Source: Acidimicrobiaceae bacterium (GTDB lineage Bacteria > Actinomycetota > Acidimicrobiia > Acidimicrobiales > RAAP-2). From it: 32,383 nucleotides of DNA. Each line of letters opens with the position of its first letter. Position 1 is the first letter of the stretch. The stretch lies in assembly GCA_003138815.1 (NCBI GenBank), contig PLHD01000037.1:32515-64897 (forward strand), given 5' to 3'. Positions 9,249-19,840 of the stretch are shown here, piece after piece. Both the position numbers and the translations under genes were made by a program. Below the pieces are notes generated by a model. The model was not told where the DNA came from and ran no database searches. It saw only the letters and a program-made list of their open reading frames with translations.

Positions 9249-10996
9249 TCGATCTCTGCGACGACGTCGCCGGCGCCGACCGAGTCACCAGAGGTCACGC
9301 GGATGCTCTTGACGACGCCCGACTTCTCGGCGGCGACCGAATTCTCCATCTTCATGGCCTCGAGGATCACGACCGTCTCACCGACCTCGATGGCCTGGCC
9401 GACCTCGACGCTCACCTTGACGATGGTGCCCTGCATGGGAACGGTCACCAGGTTCGATCCGCTGCCCAGGACTCCCGCGTGGTGCTGGCGGCGGGGCTTG
9501 GCGGCGGTGCTGGTGGCCCGCGGCGGTCCGTCGTTGCCCTCGGGAATCCACAGCGAGACCGTGATGCGCCGCCCGTCGACCTCGGCGGTGACGTCCTTTC
9601 GCACCTCGCCCGCGCCCGCCGAGACGACGGGCGCGGCACTGGTCTTGAGGTCGGAGAAGTCGAGAACCTCCTCGACCCACTTGGTCGAGTGCGTGCCCTC
9701 GACGAAGTCCTCGCTGGTCAGGATCACGACGTCGGCATCGAGCGTCGTGGCGACCCCCTCGATGCAGGTCTCCTCGATGGCGCGCAGCATCCTTCGTCGG
9801 GCGCGTTCGCGGTCGGGTCCCCAGACGATCAGCTTGGCGATCAGGTTGTCGTAGTACTGCGAGACGGTGTCGCCGGCGCCGTAGCCAGCGTCGAGGCGCA
9901 CGCCCGGGCCCGAAGGCTGGTCGAAGCGCGAGAGCGTGCCCATCGACGGCGCGAACTTCCCGCCGGAGGGGTCCTCCGCGTTGATGCGCACCTCGATGGC
10001 GTGGCCGGTGCGCGAGATCTCGTCCTGGGTGAAGTCGAGTTCCTCGCCGGCGGCGATGCGCAGCTGCCACTCGACGAGGTCCAGGCCCGTCACCAGCTCG
10101 GTCACGGGGTGCTCGACCTGGAGGCGCGTGTTCATCTCGAGGAAGAAGAACTCGTCGTCCTGGTAGAGGAACTCGACGGTGCCGGCATTGACGTACCCGC
10201 AGGCCCGAGCGACCTTCACCGCGGCCTCGCCCATGGCCTGGCGCACGGCGTCGGGGAAGTTCGCCGCCGGCGACTCCTCGATCAGCTTCTGGTGGCGGCG
10301 CTGGGCGGAGCAGTCGCGCTCGCCGAGCCAGAGGGTGTGGCCGGCGGCGTCGGCGAGGACCTGCATCTCGATGTGACGCGGCCAGGTGAGGTAGCGCTCG
10401 ACGTAGCACTCGGGGCGTCCGAAGTAGCTCAGGGCCTCGCGCTGGGCGCTCTCGAAGGCGGCGTGGGCGTCGTCGGGTCCGGTCACGACCTTCATGCCGC
10501 GTCCGCCGCCGCCGTAGGCGGCCTTGATCGCGACGGGCCAGCCGAACTCCTCAGCGAAGGCTACGACCTCGAGGGCGTGCTCGAGGGGACGGTTGCGCCC
10601 GGGCACCCCGGCCACCCCGGCCTCTTCGGCGGCGATACGCGAGGAGATCTTGTCGCCCATGATCTCGATCGCCTCGGGGGGAGGGCCGACGAAGGTGACT
10701 CCGCGCGAGGTGATGGAACGGGCGAAGTCGGTGTTCTCCGAGTAGAAGCCGTAGCCCGGGTGCACGGCGTCGGCGCCGCAGCGCTCGATGACGTCGAGGA
10801 TGGCGGCGGTGTTCAGGTAGCTCTCGGCGGCGCTCTGGCCCCCCAGGGCGTAGGCCTCGTCGGCCAGGCGCACGTGCAGGGCGTTGCGGTCGAGCTCGGA
10901 GTAGACGGCCACGGTCGAGATGCCCATCTCGCGGCACGTCCGGATAATCCGGACGGCAATCTCGCCACGATTGGCGATGAGGACTTTCTTCAACAC
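9245..10996 (-). CDS. accA: Acetyl/propionyl-CoA carboxylase alpha chain (biotin carboxylase plus biotin carrier)
   Basis: A 583-residue protein: biotin carboxylase (residues 1 to about 450, beginning VLKKVLIANRGEIAVR), with the glycine-rich ATP loop AYGGGGRGMK and the EMNTRLQVEHPVTE active-site segment. A linker follows, then a C-terminal biotinyl domain with EAMKMENS; Lys549 is the biotinylation site. It carboxylates biotin using ATP and bicarbonate and needs a separate carboxyltransferase beta chain, not present here. The beta chain would decide between acetyl- and propionyl-CoA. GTG 10996 is chosen because GGAGG (11002-11006) lies 5 nt upstream; the ATG at 11008 overlaps that ribosome binding site and is less likely. 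It heads a coupled operon with the amidohydrolase and ABM protein. The biotin ligase gene is divergent across 73 bp. Confidence 0.94.
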   Translation of the reverse strand: MLKKVLIANRGEIAVRIIRTCREMGISTVAVYSELDRNALHVRLADEAYALGGQSAAESYLNTAAILDVIERCGADAVHPGYGFYSENTDFARSITSRGVTFVGPPPEAIEIMGDKISSRIAAEEAGVAGVPGRNRPLEHALEVVAFAEEFGWPVAIKAAYGGGGRGMKVVTGPDDAHAAFESAQREALSYFGRPECYVERYLTWPRHIEMQVLADAAGHTLWLGERDCSAQRRHQKLIEESPAANFPDAVRQAMGEAAVKVARACGYVNAGTVEFLYQDDEFFFLEMNTRLQVEHPVTELVTGLDLVEWQLRIAAGEELDFTQDEISRTGHAIEVRINAEDPSGGKFAPSMGTLSRFDQPSGPGVRLDAGYGAGDTVSQYYDNLIAKLIVWGPDRERARRRMLRAIEETCIEGVATTLDADVVILTSEDFVEGTHSTKWVEEVLDFSDLKTSAAPVVSAGAGEVRKDVTAEVDGRRITVSLWIPEGNDGPPRATSTAAKPRRQHHAGVLGSGSNLVTVPMQGTIVKVSVEVGQAIEVGETVVILEAMKMENSVAAEKSGVVKSIRVTSGDSVGAGDVVAEIE

Positions 10997-11001
10997 GCGA
11001 A

Positions 11002-11006
11002 CCTCC
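11002..11006 (-). promoter_or_regulatory. Ribosome binding site that sets the carboxylase start
   Basis: GGAGG on the minus strand, 5 nt before GTG 10996. It overlaps the alternative ATG at 11008, so the GTG is the better start. Confidence 0.7.
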
Positions 11007-11038
11007 ATACAGGGACTGTTATTTTCTACCACTCGTCG

Positions 11039-11058
11039 TCTAAACCCTAATGTTTGGA
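11039..11058. promoter_or_regulatory. Imperfect inverted repeat between the carboxylase and birA genes
   Basis: TCTAAAC (11039-11045) and GTTTGGA (11052-11058), separated by 6 nt; 6 of 7 positions pair. It lies in the 73-bp divergent region and runs into the birA ribosome binding site (GGAG, 11056-11059). It could be an operator for a biotin- or acyl-CoA-responsive regulator, but I recognise no known consensus. Confidence 0.3.
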
Positions 11059-11069
11059 GTGTGAATCCA

Positions 11070-11807
11070 ATGATTTGGCGCGTCGAGCATTTCGTCGAGG
11101 TGGACTCGACCAATACCTGGGTGGTCCAGGAGGCCCGCGGCGGCGCCCCCGAGGGGCTCGTGGCCTACGCCGACTACCAGATCGCCGGACGCGGGCGACT
11201 CGATCGGCAGTGGGAGGCTGCGCCCCGGTCGGCGCTGCTCTGCTCGGTGCTGCTGCGCCCCCAGATCGAGGTCGACGACCTCCAGCTCGTGGTGGCGAGC
11301 GTGGCGTTGTCCGCGCGCGCCGCGCTGGTGCGGCTCTGCGGGGTGCGTCCCGGTCTCAAGTGGCCCAACGACCTGGTGGTCGGCGACGCCAAGCTCGCCG
11401 GGCTGCTGGCCGAGGTGATCGACGCCGCAAGTCCGGCCATCGTCGTGGGCATCGGCGTGAACCTCACCCGCAGCCCCACCCACGTGCTCGCCACCAGTGT
11501 CCTCGCCGAGGCCGGGGTCACGATCAGCCCCCGCGCCCTGCTCGACATCCTCCTGGAGGAACTCGAGTGGCGCCGCGCGCAGCTGGACAGCGAGGAGGGC
11601 CGGACCGCGCTGCACGCCGAGTACGAGAAGGCGCTGGTCACGCTCGGCGAGCGGGTGCGCATCCAGCGCCCCAGCGACATCCTCGTGGGCGAGGCGTTGC
11701 GCGTCGACCGCTCCGGCCGGCTCGTCGTCGACGTGGGCGGGACCGAGATGACCTTCGCGACCGGCGACGTCGTGCACGTGCGCCGCCACAGCGAGGAGTG
11801 GCTATGA
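11070..11807 (+). CDS. birA: Biotin--[carboxyl-carrier protein] ligase, monofunctional
   Basis: A 245-residue ligase that activates biotin with ATP and attaches it to the lysine of biotinyl domains. The biotin/AMP loop GRGRLDRQW is at residues 40-48, followed by LKWPNDLVVGDAKLAGLLAE and VVGIGVNL; a C-terminal SH3-like cap ends the protein. There is no N-terminal winged helix, so it is the class that only biotinylates and does not repress. ATG 11070 has GGAG 10 nt upstream; an in-frame GTG at 11061 is an alternative. The biotin carboxylase-carrier protein encoded divergently next door is an obvious substrate. rmlD overlaps its stop codon as ATGA. Confidence 0.93.
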   Translation: MIWRVEHFVEVDSTNTWVVQEARGGAPEGLVAYADYQIAGRGRLDRQWEAAPRSALLCSVLLRPQIEVDDLQLVVASVALSARAALVRLCGVRPGLKWPNDLVVGDAKLAGLLAEVIDAASPAIVVGIGVNLTRSPTHVLATSVLAEAGVTISPRALLDILLEELEWRRAQLDSEEGRTALHAEYEKALVTLGERVRIQRPSDILVGEALRVDRSGRLVVDVGGTEMTFATGDVVHVRRHSEEWL

Positions 11808-12736
11808 GCAGCCCCACGCGAGTGCTCGTCACCGGCGCCGCGGGACAGGTCGGCGTCGATCTCGTCGACACGCTCTCAGGCGTGACGCCGCTCGGCGGTG
11901 ACCCGGCCTTCGAGCCCGACGGGCGCAGCGTTGACCGTGACGAGTTCGAGGTACTCGCCCTGAGCCATCACGATCTGGACATCACGGACCGCGACGCCGT
12001 CATGAAGTGCGTTCGCGGATCCAGGCCCGACGTGATCGTGCACCTCGCGGCCTACACCGCCGTCGACCGCGCCGAGGTCGACGCCGACGCCTGCTACGCG
12101 GTGAACGCGACGGGCACCGAGTCGCTCTCGCTGGCCGCTCACGACGTCGGCGCGCACCTGATCGCCATCTCGACGGACTACGTCTTCGACGGCAACAAGG
12201 GCAGCGCCTACGTTGAGGAGGACTCCGCCAACCCGCTCAACGTGTACGGCGCGTCCAAGCGCGCCGCGGAGCTGCTCTGCGCCGGCGACGACACCATTGT
12301 GCGCACCTCGTGGGTGATGGGGGTGCGCGGCAAGAACGTGCTGCACGTGATCGCCCAGCGCGCCCTGTCCGGCGAGACGGTGCGCTTCGTCGATGACCAG
12401 ACCGGAACGGTGACCCTGGCCAGCGACCTCGCCCGCGCGCTCGTGACGATGGTGCGCGAGCGGCCCGGTGGCCTATGGCACGTGGCCAACGCCGGTACCA
12501 CGACGTGGTTCGAGGTCGCCCAGTTCGCCGGCAGCGTCCTTGGTCGCGACGAGGGCTTCGCCACTCCGATTTCCACCGACGACCTGGATCCCGCTCCGCT
12601 GGCCCGGCGTCCGATCCGCAGCGACCTTTCGACCAAGAAGTGGGAGTCCCGGCGGTGGACCGCGATGGCGCCGTGGCGCAGCGGCGTCATCCGGCTGCTG
12701 GAGGCACGTGCCCTCGGCGGCGGGCCGACGTCGTGA
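11804..12736 (+). CDS. rmlD: dTDP-4-dehydrorhamnose reductase
   Basis: A 310-residue short-chain dehydrogenase/reductase of the extended RmlD type, which makes dTDP-L-rhamnose with NAD(P)H. The Rossmann glycine motif VTGAAGQVG lies at residues 9-17, followed by VIVHLAAYTAVDRAE and ISTDYVFDG. The catalytic Tyr and Lys are in NVYGASKRAAE, and RTSWVMG follows. It is coupled to birA by a 4-bp overlap (11804-11807, with GAGGAG just upstream) and to the next glycosyltransferase by a GTGA overlap. The pairing with a rhamnosyltransferase-like gene suggests supply of rhamnose for cell-envelope glycan, as in the arabinogalactan linker of mycobacteria; whether this organism has that polymer cannot be seen here. 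Confidence 0.9.
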   Translation: MSSPTRVLVTGAAGQVGVDLVDTLSGVTPLGGDPAFEPDGRSVDRDEFEVLALSHHDLDITDRDAVMKCVRGSRPDVIVHLAAYTAVDRAEVDADACYAVNATGTESLSLAAHDVGAHLIAISTDYVFDGNKGSAYVEEDSANPLNVYGASKRAAELLCAGDDTIVRTSWVMGVRGKNVLHVIAQRALSGETVRFVDDQTGTVTLASDLARALVTMVRERPGGLWHVANAGTTTWFEVAQFAGSVLGRDEGFATPISTDDLDPAPLARRPIRSDLSTKKWESRRWTAMAPWRSGVIRLLEARALGGGPTS

Positions 12737-13572
12737 GCGACCCGTCGAGGGACGTGGCGTGCGTCGTCGTGGACTACCACGCCGGCGACGCCCTGGCCGC
12801 GTGCATCGACTCGCTGCACGCCAACGGCGTGCGCGACATCGTGGTCGTCGAGAACGGCGAGGTGGATTCGAGCGCGCCGGCGCTGGACGGGCGCGACGTC
12901 GTGCTCGTGGAGCCCCGAAGGAACCTCGGCTACGGGCGGGGCGTGAACCGCGGCGCGGCGGCGACGGGACCGGCCAGGTACCTGCTGGTCTCGAATCCCG
13001 ACGTGGTGCTGCACGAGGGAGCGGTGGCGGCGATGCTCTCGTACCTCGACGCCCACGACGACGTCGCCGTTGTCGGGCCCCAGATCCTCAGACCGGACGG
13101 GACGGTCTACCCCTCCCAGCGGGTCTTCCCGAACATTTGGCTGGCGGGGGCCCACGCGCTGCTCGCGCCGCTGTGGCCCGACAACCCGGTCACGCGCATC
13201 TACCGCTCGCCGCGGTCCGACGGGACGGTCGACTGGGTCTCGGGCGCCTGCTTCCTCGTGCGCCGCGACGTCTTCGAGGAGATCGGCGGCTTCGATGAGC
13301 GCTACTTCATGTTCGCCGAGGACATGGCCCTTTGCTGGCAGGTCCGAGCGCTCGGCTACGGCGTGGCGAGCACCCCCGAGGCGGTCGTGACCCACGTCGA
13401 GGGCCTGTCGCGCCAGCGCGCGTCGCGCTCGATGATCCTGGCCCACCACGCGAGCGCCCTGCGCTTCGAGTTCCAGACCGCGCGGGGCCTGCGCCGAGCG
13501 CTGGCGCCGCTGGCTGCGCTGGTGATCGGGGCGAGGCTCTGCTTGGCTCTCGTGATGCGCCCGAAGGGTTGA
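12733..13572 (+). CDS. wbbL: Family 2 glycosyltransferase, rhamnosyltransferase (WbbL) type
   Basis: A 279-residue GT-A fold transferase. The nucleotide-sugar region begins VACVVVDYHAGD; RNLGYGRGVNRGA and the metal-site motif SNPDVV follow, and then the acceptor-side VSGACFLVRRDVFEEIGGFDERYFMFAEDMALCWQ with its ED pair. This motif series is typical of WbbL-like rhamnosyltransferases. The C-terminal ALAALVIGARLCLALVMR stretch may be a membrane-associating helix. Translation starts at GTG 12733, which overlaps the rmlD stop as GTGA (12733-12736). It is probably a cytosolic or membrane-peripheral enzyme that uses the dTDP-rhamnose made with RmlD; donor identity is inferred from context. Confidence 0.82.
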   Translation: MSDPSRDVACVVVDYHAGDALAACIDSLHANGVRDIVVVENGEVDSSAPALDGRDVVLVEPRRNLGYGRGVNRGAAATGPARYLLVSNPDVVLHEGAVAAMLSYLDAHDDVAVVGPQILRPDGTVYPSQRVFPNIWLAGAHALLAPLWPDNPVTRIYRSPRSDGTVDWVSGACFLVRRDVFEEIGGFDERYFMFAEDMALCWQVRALGYGVASTPEAVVTHVEGLSRQRASRSMILAHHASALRFEFQTARGLRRALAPLAALVIGARLCLALVMRPKG

Positions 13573-13587
13573 AGGCGCGAATGGGCC

Positions 13588-13593
13588 TAGAAT
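13588..13593 (+). promoter_or_regulatory. TAGAAT hexamer, possible start of a transcript upstream of secA
   Basis: TAGAAT 15 nt after the glycosyltransferase stop. It matches the -10 consensus well, but the only TTG-type -35 nearby (TTGAAG, 13569-13574) is too close at 13 nt. It precedes three consecutive hairpins. Confidence 0.3.
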
Positions 13594-13609
13594 GGCCTCA
13601 GGGCTGCGA

Positions 13610-13739
13610 GTGGGTCTGTGGTTGCAAGTCGATGCCAGTCGCGGGCGAAACGACCCACGTAAGGCGTCTTATCGACGCTGAGCATGGCGCGGTTTAGAAG
13701 TAAGCCCTGCCCCGGGATGATCAAAGAGGTCAGCCCGGG
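13610..13739 (+). ncRNA. Candidate structured RNA or secA leader with three hairpins
   Basis: The 319-bp gap between wbbL and secA holds no convincing gene but three stems in a row: GTGGGTC/GACCCAC (13610-13616 with 13652-13658), GCGTC/GACGC (13664-13668 with 13674-13678), and a strong 12-bp stem CCCGGGATGATC/GGTCAGCCCGGG (13711-13722 with 13728-13739; one mismatch, one G-U pair, AAAGA loop). The last has no U-tract, so it is not a standard terminator. The segment TCAAAGA then GGTCAG recurs slightly modified at 13813-13832. I compared it mentally with SRP, cobalamin, TPP and 6C RNAs and it fits none. Confidence 0.35.
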
Positions 13740-13875
13740 AGCCGGTGAAGCATGCGAGTCCATCGCCGGAGAGCCTGGTGCTGCCGGAGGTGCGCACGGA
13801 CACCGCCGCAGGCAGATGTGGGGTCAAAGACCAGGTCAGACACTCGCAGCCCTCTAGCATTTCTAATGGAACCGG

Positions 13876-13881
13876 TAGGCT
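13876..13881 (+). promoter_or_regulatory. -10 element of secA
   Basis: TAGGCT, 10 nt before the secA ATG. It gives a leaderless or nearly leaderless transcript; no Shine-Dalgarno is present between it and the ATG. Confidence 0.45.
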
Positions 13882-13891
13882 GAGTCACGCT

Positions 13892-16556
<2,665 letters not shown>

Positions 16557-16570
<14 letters not shown>

Positions 16571-17702
16571 GGCGGAGGGCGCGCTTCGCGATGCCGTATC
16601 GACGCTGGGCGATCTCGAAGACCGGTGGAGCGCGGCCCGGGACTACCTGAAGATCGAAGAGGGCCGCGAACGCCACGCGGCGCTCGCGCTCGAGGCGGCC
16701 GATCCCGACCTCTGGAGCGATCAGGATCGGGCCCGCGAGGTGACGACCGAGCTCGGCCGGCTGTCCAACGACCTCGAGGAGTTCGACCAGTTGCGTCGGG
16801 CCCTCGACGACGGCCTCGTGCTCGCCGACTTCTCGCGCGAGGCGCTGAGCGCGGGAGAGGCCGACTGGTCGCTGCTCGACGAGCTCGCTTCGACCGTGGC
16901 CCAGCTTCGGCACTCGCTCGCCGCGCTCGAGATGCGCAGCCTGCTGAGCGGACCCTACGACGAGAACGACGCCATTGCCGAGCTGCACGCCGGCGCCGGC
17001 GGCACCGACGCCCAGGACTGGACCGAGATGATGCTGCGCATGTACTCGCGCTGGGCGGAGCGGCGCGGCTTCGACGTCGAGATCGACGAGGCCACCGCGG
17101 GCCAGGAGGCCGGACTGTTGTCGGCCACGTTCATCGTGAAGGGACGCTTCGCGTACGGCTGGCTGTCGGCCGAGCGAGGCGTGCACCGTCTCGTGCGCAT
17201 GAGCCCCTTCGACTCACAAGCCCGCCGCCAGACGAGCTTCGCGAGCATCGATATCACGCCGCTGCTCGCCGAGGGCTCGGGCGAGGCGGAGATCGACGAG
17301 AAGGACCTGCGGATCGACACGTTCCGCTCGTCGGGCGCGGGGGGACAGCACGTTAACACGACGGACTCGGCGATTCGCATCACGCACCTTCCCTCGGGCA
17401 TCGTGGTGAGCTGCCAGAACGAGCGCAGCCAGCACCAGAACCGAGCGCGGGCGATGCAGATCCTCACGGCGAAGTTGGCGGATCGCGCGCGCATCGAGCG
17501 CCAGGCGCAGATGGACGCGCTGAGCGGAACGCGCAGCGACAACGCGTGGGGATCGCAGATCCGCAGCTACGTCATGGCGCCCTACCAGTTGGTGAAGGAC
17601 CACCGCACGAACTACGAGACGGGCAACGTCGAGGCCGTGCTCGACGGCGACCTTGACGGTTTCATGGAGGCGGAGCTTCGACGTCAGCGTGAACGCTCAT
17701 AA
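16557..17702 (+). CDS. prfB: Peptide chain release factor 2
   Basis: A 381-residue class I release factor that recognises UGA and UAA. The discriminator tripeptide Ser216-Pro217-Phe218 (RMSPFDSQARRQTSF) identifies it as RF2 rather than RF1. The catalytic GGQ is at 262-264 in SSGAGGQHVNTTDSAIRITH; the Gln is the expected methylation site. The frame is open from ATG 16557 with no in-frame UGA near codon 25-35, so the programmed +1 frameshift that autoregulates many prfB genes is absent. The ATG lies within secA (overlap 16557-16570) and lacks a well-placed Shine-Dalgarno, which suggests translation coupled to secA. ftsE follows after 126 bp with its own promoter. Confidence 0.97.
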
Positions 17703-17762
17703 GAATTGTCAGACCTTGCAAACAGCGAACATTCGTGGCACGAACGCCATGGTCGTCCAAAC

Positions 17763-17768
17763 TAGAAT
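17763..17768 (+). promoter_or_regulatory. -10 element upstream of ftsE
   Basis: TAGAAT in the 126-bp gap between prfB and ftsE, about 60 nt before the ftsE start, so it would give a real 5' leader. A short perfect inverted repeat TTCGT-GGC-ACGAA lies just upstream at 17732-17744 and may be an operator; no regulator is recognised. Confidence 0.45.
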
Positions 17769-17828
17769 GATTGCCACGTAGATGTGTGCCCACGCACTCT
17801 TACCGACCAGCCCAAAGGGGGTGATGCC

Positions 17829-18527
17829 GTGATTCGATTTGAGAATGTCTTCAAGACGTACAAGAACGGGACGCCCGCGCTGAAGGACATCTCGCTCAAC
17901 ATCGAGAAGGGCGAGTTCATCTTTCTCGTCGGCTCGTCGGGCTCGGGCAAGACCACCTTCCTGCGACTGCTGCTGCGCGAGGAACTGCCCGACCAGGGCC
18001 GCATCCTCGAGGCCGGACGCGACATCGGCGAACTGCCCAAGTGGCGTGTGCCGTACCTGCGGCGCAACATCGGCTGCGTCTTCCAGGACTTCCGGCTGCT
18101 ACCCAACAAGACGGTGTTCGAGAACGTCGCCTTCGCCCTCGAGGTGATCGGGCGCCCGCGCTCGACCGTCGAGGCGCAGGTCCCCCAGATCCTCGAGCTC
18201 GTCGGCCTCACCGACAAGTCGAAGAACCTGCCCCACGAGCTCTCCGGTGGCGAGCAGCAGCGCGTCGCCGTGGCGCGCGCCTTCGTGAACCGACCGCTGA
18301 TACTGCTCGCCGACGAGCCCACCGGGAACCTCGACCCCACGAACTCCGAGTCGATCATGGCCCTGCTCGAGCGCATCAACCGCACGGGAACCACCGTCGT
18401 GATGGCCACCCACGACAAGGTGCTCGTCGACAAGATGCGCCGGCGCGTCGTCGAGCTCGACAAGGGTGAGATGATCCGCGACCAGGTGCGCGGGGTCTAC
18501 GGTATCGACGAAGCGGGGATCCTGTAA
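17829..18527 (+). CDS. ftsE: Cell division ATP-binding protein FtsE
   Basis: A 232-residue ABC-type ATPase with Walker A GSSGSGKT (residues 35-42), a Q-loop in [15 protein letters not shown], signature [14 protein letters not shown], Walker B LLADEPTG and the H-loop in MATHD. Partnered with FtsX, it controls periplasmic peptidoglycan hydrolases during division rather than transporting a substrate. GTG 17829 is chosen because AAAGGGGG (17814-17821) lies 7 nt upstream and the family starts at IRFENV; an ATG-led extension to 17784 would add 15 unrelated residues. The TAA stop shares its last base with the ftsX ATG, so the two are coupled. Confidence 0.96.
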   Translation: MIRFENVFKTYKNGTPALKDISLNIEKGEFIFLVGSSGSGKTTFLRLLLREELPDQGRILEAGRDIGELPKWRVPYLRRNIGCVFQDFRLLPNKTVFENVAFALEVIGRPRSTVEAQVPQILELVGLTDKSKNLPHELSGGEQQRVAVARAFVNRPLILLADEPTGNLDPTNSESIMALLERINRTGTTVVMATHDKVLVDKMRRRVVELDKGEMIRDQVRGVYGIDEAGIL

Positions 18528-19381
18528 TGCGCGTCTACTTCCGCTACGCGCTTAAGGAGACGCTGAGCAACCTGTGGCGCAACCGCATGATGACGATCGC
18601 CGCGGTGCTGACCGTGGCCGTCTCGCTGTCGCTCGTGGGGGCGGCGCTGCTGCTCAAGCAGAGCGCGGCCCAGGCCTCGGCGCAGTGGCAGCAGGGGACC
18701 CGCGTGACCATCTGGATGGAGCCCACGGCCTCCTCGAGCGAGGTCTCGACCATTCAGACCCAGCTCGCCAACCTGCCCATCGTGAAGAGCTGCGTGTTCT
18801 ACTCCCAGGCCCAGGACTACCAGGAGGCCAAGTCACTCCTGCAGCCCAACGAGTTCGACGTGTTGAAGGTCGCCAACATGCCGTCGTCCTTCCGGTGCGT
18901 GCCAACAGTGCCCGCCAACGCCTTCACGGTTGAGTCGACGTTCTTGCCCCAGCCGGGCGTCTTGACGGTGACCGCGCCCGAGCAGCAGATTCGCGAGATG
19001 AACAAGGCCATCCGGGTCGTGCAGATTGTCTTTCTCGCGCTGGCCGGCGTGCTGCTGCTCTCGGCGACCGTGCTGATCCTGAACACGATTCGAATGGCGA
19101 TCTTCTCGCGGCGCCGCGAGGTCTCGGTCATGAAGCTCGTGGGTGCCACCAACTGGTTCATCCGGATCCCGTACATCACCGAGGGCTTCATACAGGGCCT
19201 GATGGGTTCGGTGGTGGCCATGCTGGCGGTGACGGCGCTGCACACGTGGTATCCGCTGCACAACGAGTTCCAGCTCGACACGAGCGCGCTGGTTGGCACG
19301 AACATCGTGGTCCTGGTCGTGGGGGTCGTCATCGGCTCGGTCGGTTCGGCCATCGCCATCCACCGCTTCCTCGACGTTTAG
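18527..19381 (+). CDS. ftsX: Cell division membrane protein FtsX
   Basis: A 284-residue membrane partner of FtsE. It has the standard topology: a first membrane helix at about residues 21-43 (TIAAVLTVAVSLSLVGAALL), an extracytoplasmic domain of roughly 110 residues with two cysteines (KSCVF and FRCVP) that could form a disulfide, and three C-terminal helices (VQIVFLALAGVLLLSATVLI; the GLMGSVVAMLAVTAL region; IVVLVVGVVIGSVGSAIAI). The cytoplasmic loop carries FSRRREVSVMKLVGATNWFIR, the conserved FtsE-contact region. The ATG overlaps the ftsE stop by one base. In many actinobacteria smpB follows; here it does not. Confidence 0.94.
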   Translation: MRVYFRYALKETLSNLWRNRMMTIAAVLTVAVSLSLVGAALLLKQSAAQASAQWQQGTRVTIWMEPTASSSEVSTIQTQLANLPIVKSCVFYSQAQDYQEAKSLLQPNEFDVLKVANMPSSFRCVPTVPANAFTVESTFLPQPGVLTVTAPEQQIREMNKAIRVVQIVFLALAGVLLLSATVLILNTIRMAIFSRRREVSVMKLVGATNWFIRIPYITEGFIQGLMGSVVAMLAVTALHTWYPLHNEFQLDTSALVGTNIVVLVVGVVIGSVGSAIAIHRFLDV

Positions 19382-19393
19382 CTCAGATGCCGC

Positions 19394-19417
19394 ACCCGGC
19401 CCGGACAACAGCCGGGT
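19394..19417 (+). terminator. Candidate terminator hairpin after ftsX
   Basis: ACCCGGC (19394-19400) and GCCGGGT (19411-19417) form a perfect 7-bp stem 13 nt after the ftsX stop. There is no U-tract, so intrinsic termination is uncertain. The rest of the gap up to 19546 shows no gene I can support. Confidence 0.4.
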
Positions 19418-19546
19418 CGCGCCATCGCCACCATGCGGGCAGGTTCTGCGCGGTCGGCGCCCCGGCTGACGGGAGCCGCTGGGCAGTCGCCCTCATCGGG
19501 GCTTCGTCCGGGGTGGTGAGGACGGGACTTCGCGGCGAGTTGGCGC

Positions 19547-19552
19547 TAGGGT
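19547..19552 (+). promoter_or_regulatory. -10 element for a leaderless small ORF
   Basis: TAGGGT, 8 nt before the ATG at 19561, with the same geometry as the other leaderless promoters in the window. Confidence 0.4.
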
Positions 19553-19560
19553 GACGGACG

Positions 19561-19641
19561 ATGGTCAAATCAAGCATTCTCGCGACATGGGGGCATCTCG
19601 CAAAGAGTCCCGCAGATTGGCGTTCTCATGAGTCTACGTAG
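19561..19641 (+). CDS. Possible 26-residue leader peptide
   Basis: ATG 19561 opens a 26-codon frame (MVKSSILATWGHLAKS..., ending in HEST) that closes at 19641. The only support is the TAGGGT hexamer 8 nt upstream and the fact that its stop lies 14 bp inside the start of the next ORF, an arrangement that would let terminating ribosomes restart. It matches nothing I know. Codon usage is too short to judge, and third positions are less GC-rich than the neighbours. Confidence 0.3.
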   Translation: MVKSSILATWGHLAKSPADWRSHEST

Positions 19642-19807
19642 CCTTCGATCACTCTTCCTTGGACGTGGTGCGGTCGTAAGCGACCCGACGGCCGACCTTC
19701 AGGCCGAGGCGGCGGCCAACCCCGAGGACGACAACGTCGAAGAGCGCATCATCTCGCGCGAGCGAGAGGACATCGAGCGCACCGAGGAGGGCTTCCCCAG
19801 CGAGTAG
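19628..19807 (+). CDS. Hypothetical small acidic protein, 59 residues
   Basis: ATG 19628 gives MSLRSLRSLFLGRGAVVSDP, then a strongly acidic tail rich in Glu, Asp and Arg that ends in EEGFPSE. From about codon 18 onward nearly every third position is G or C, as in real genes here, which supports coding. No Shine-Dalgarno or own -10 precedes the ATG, and there is no in-frame start further upstream before a stop at 19547, so coupling to the 26-codon frame is the simplest route. There is no recognisable domain, signal peptide or membrane helix. The C-terminal half looks like a charged helix. A perfect 8-bp hairpin follows the stop. Function unknown. Confidence 0.55.
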   Translation: MSLRSLRSLFLGRGAVVSDPTADLQAEAAANPEDDNVEERIISREREDIERTEEGFPSE

Positions 19808-19809
19808 TT

Positions 19810-19840
19810 GGCGGCCCGTGGCGTCGTTCGATGGGCCGCC
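19810..19840 (+). terminator. Hairpin after the 59-residue ORF
   Basis: GGCGGCCC (19810-19817) and GGGCCGCC (19833-19840) pair perfectly, with a 15-nt loop, immediately after the stop codon at 19805-19807. There is no U-tract. The rest of the gap to 19963 shows nothing else I can support. Confidence 0.4.

Noticed and set aside
13710-13800. Cobalamin riboswitch, SRP RNA or other known RNA upstream of secA
   Set aside because: Short matches such as GGGAGCCGGTGAAG resemble a cobalamin riboswitch segment, but the remaining conserved boxes are missing; the SRP loop motif is also absent.
13684-13857. 57-codon open frame (MARFRSKPCPGM...) upstream of secA
   Set aside because: It spans the 12-bp hairpin and has no ribosome binding site, no promoter at the right distance, no recognisable domain and a composition unlike the neighbouring genes.
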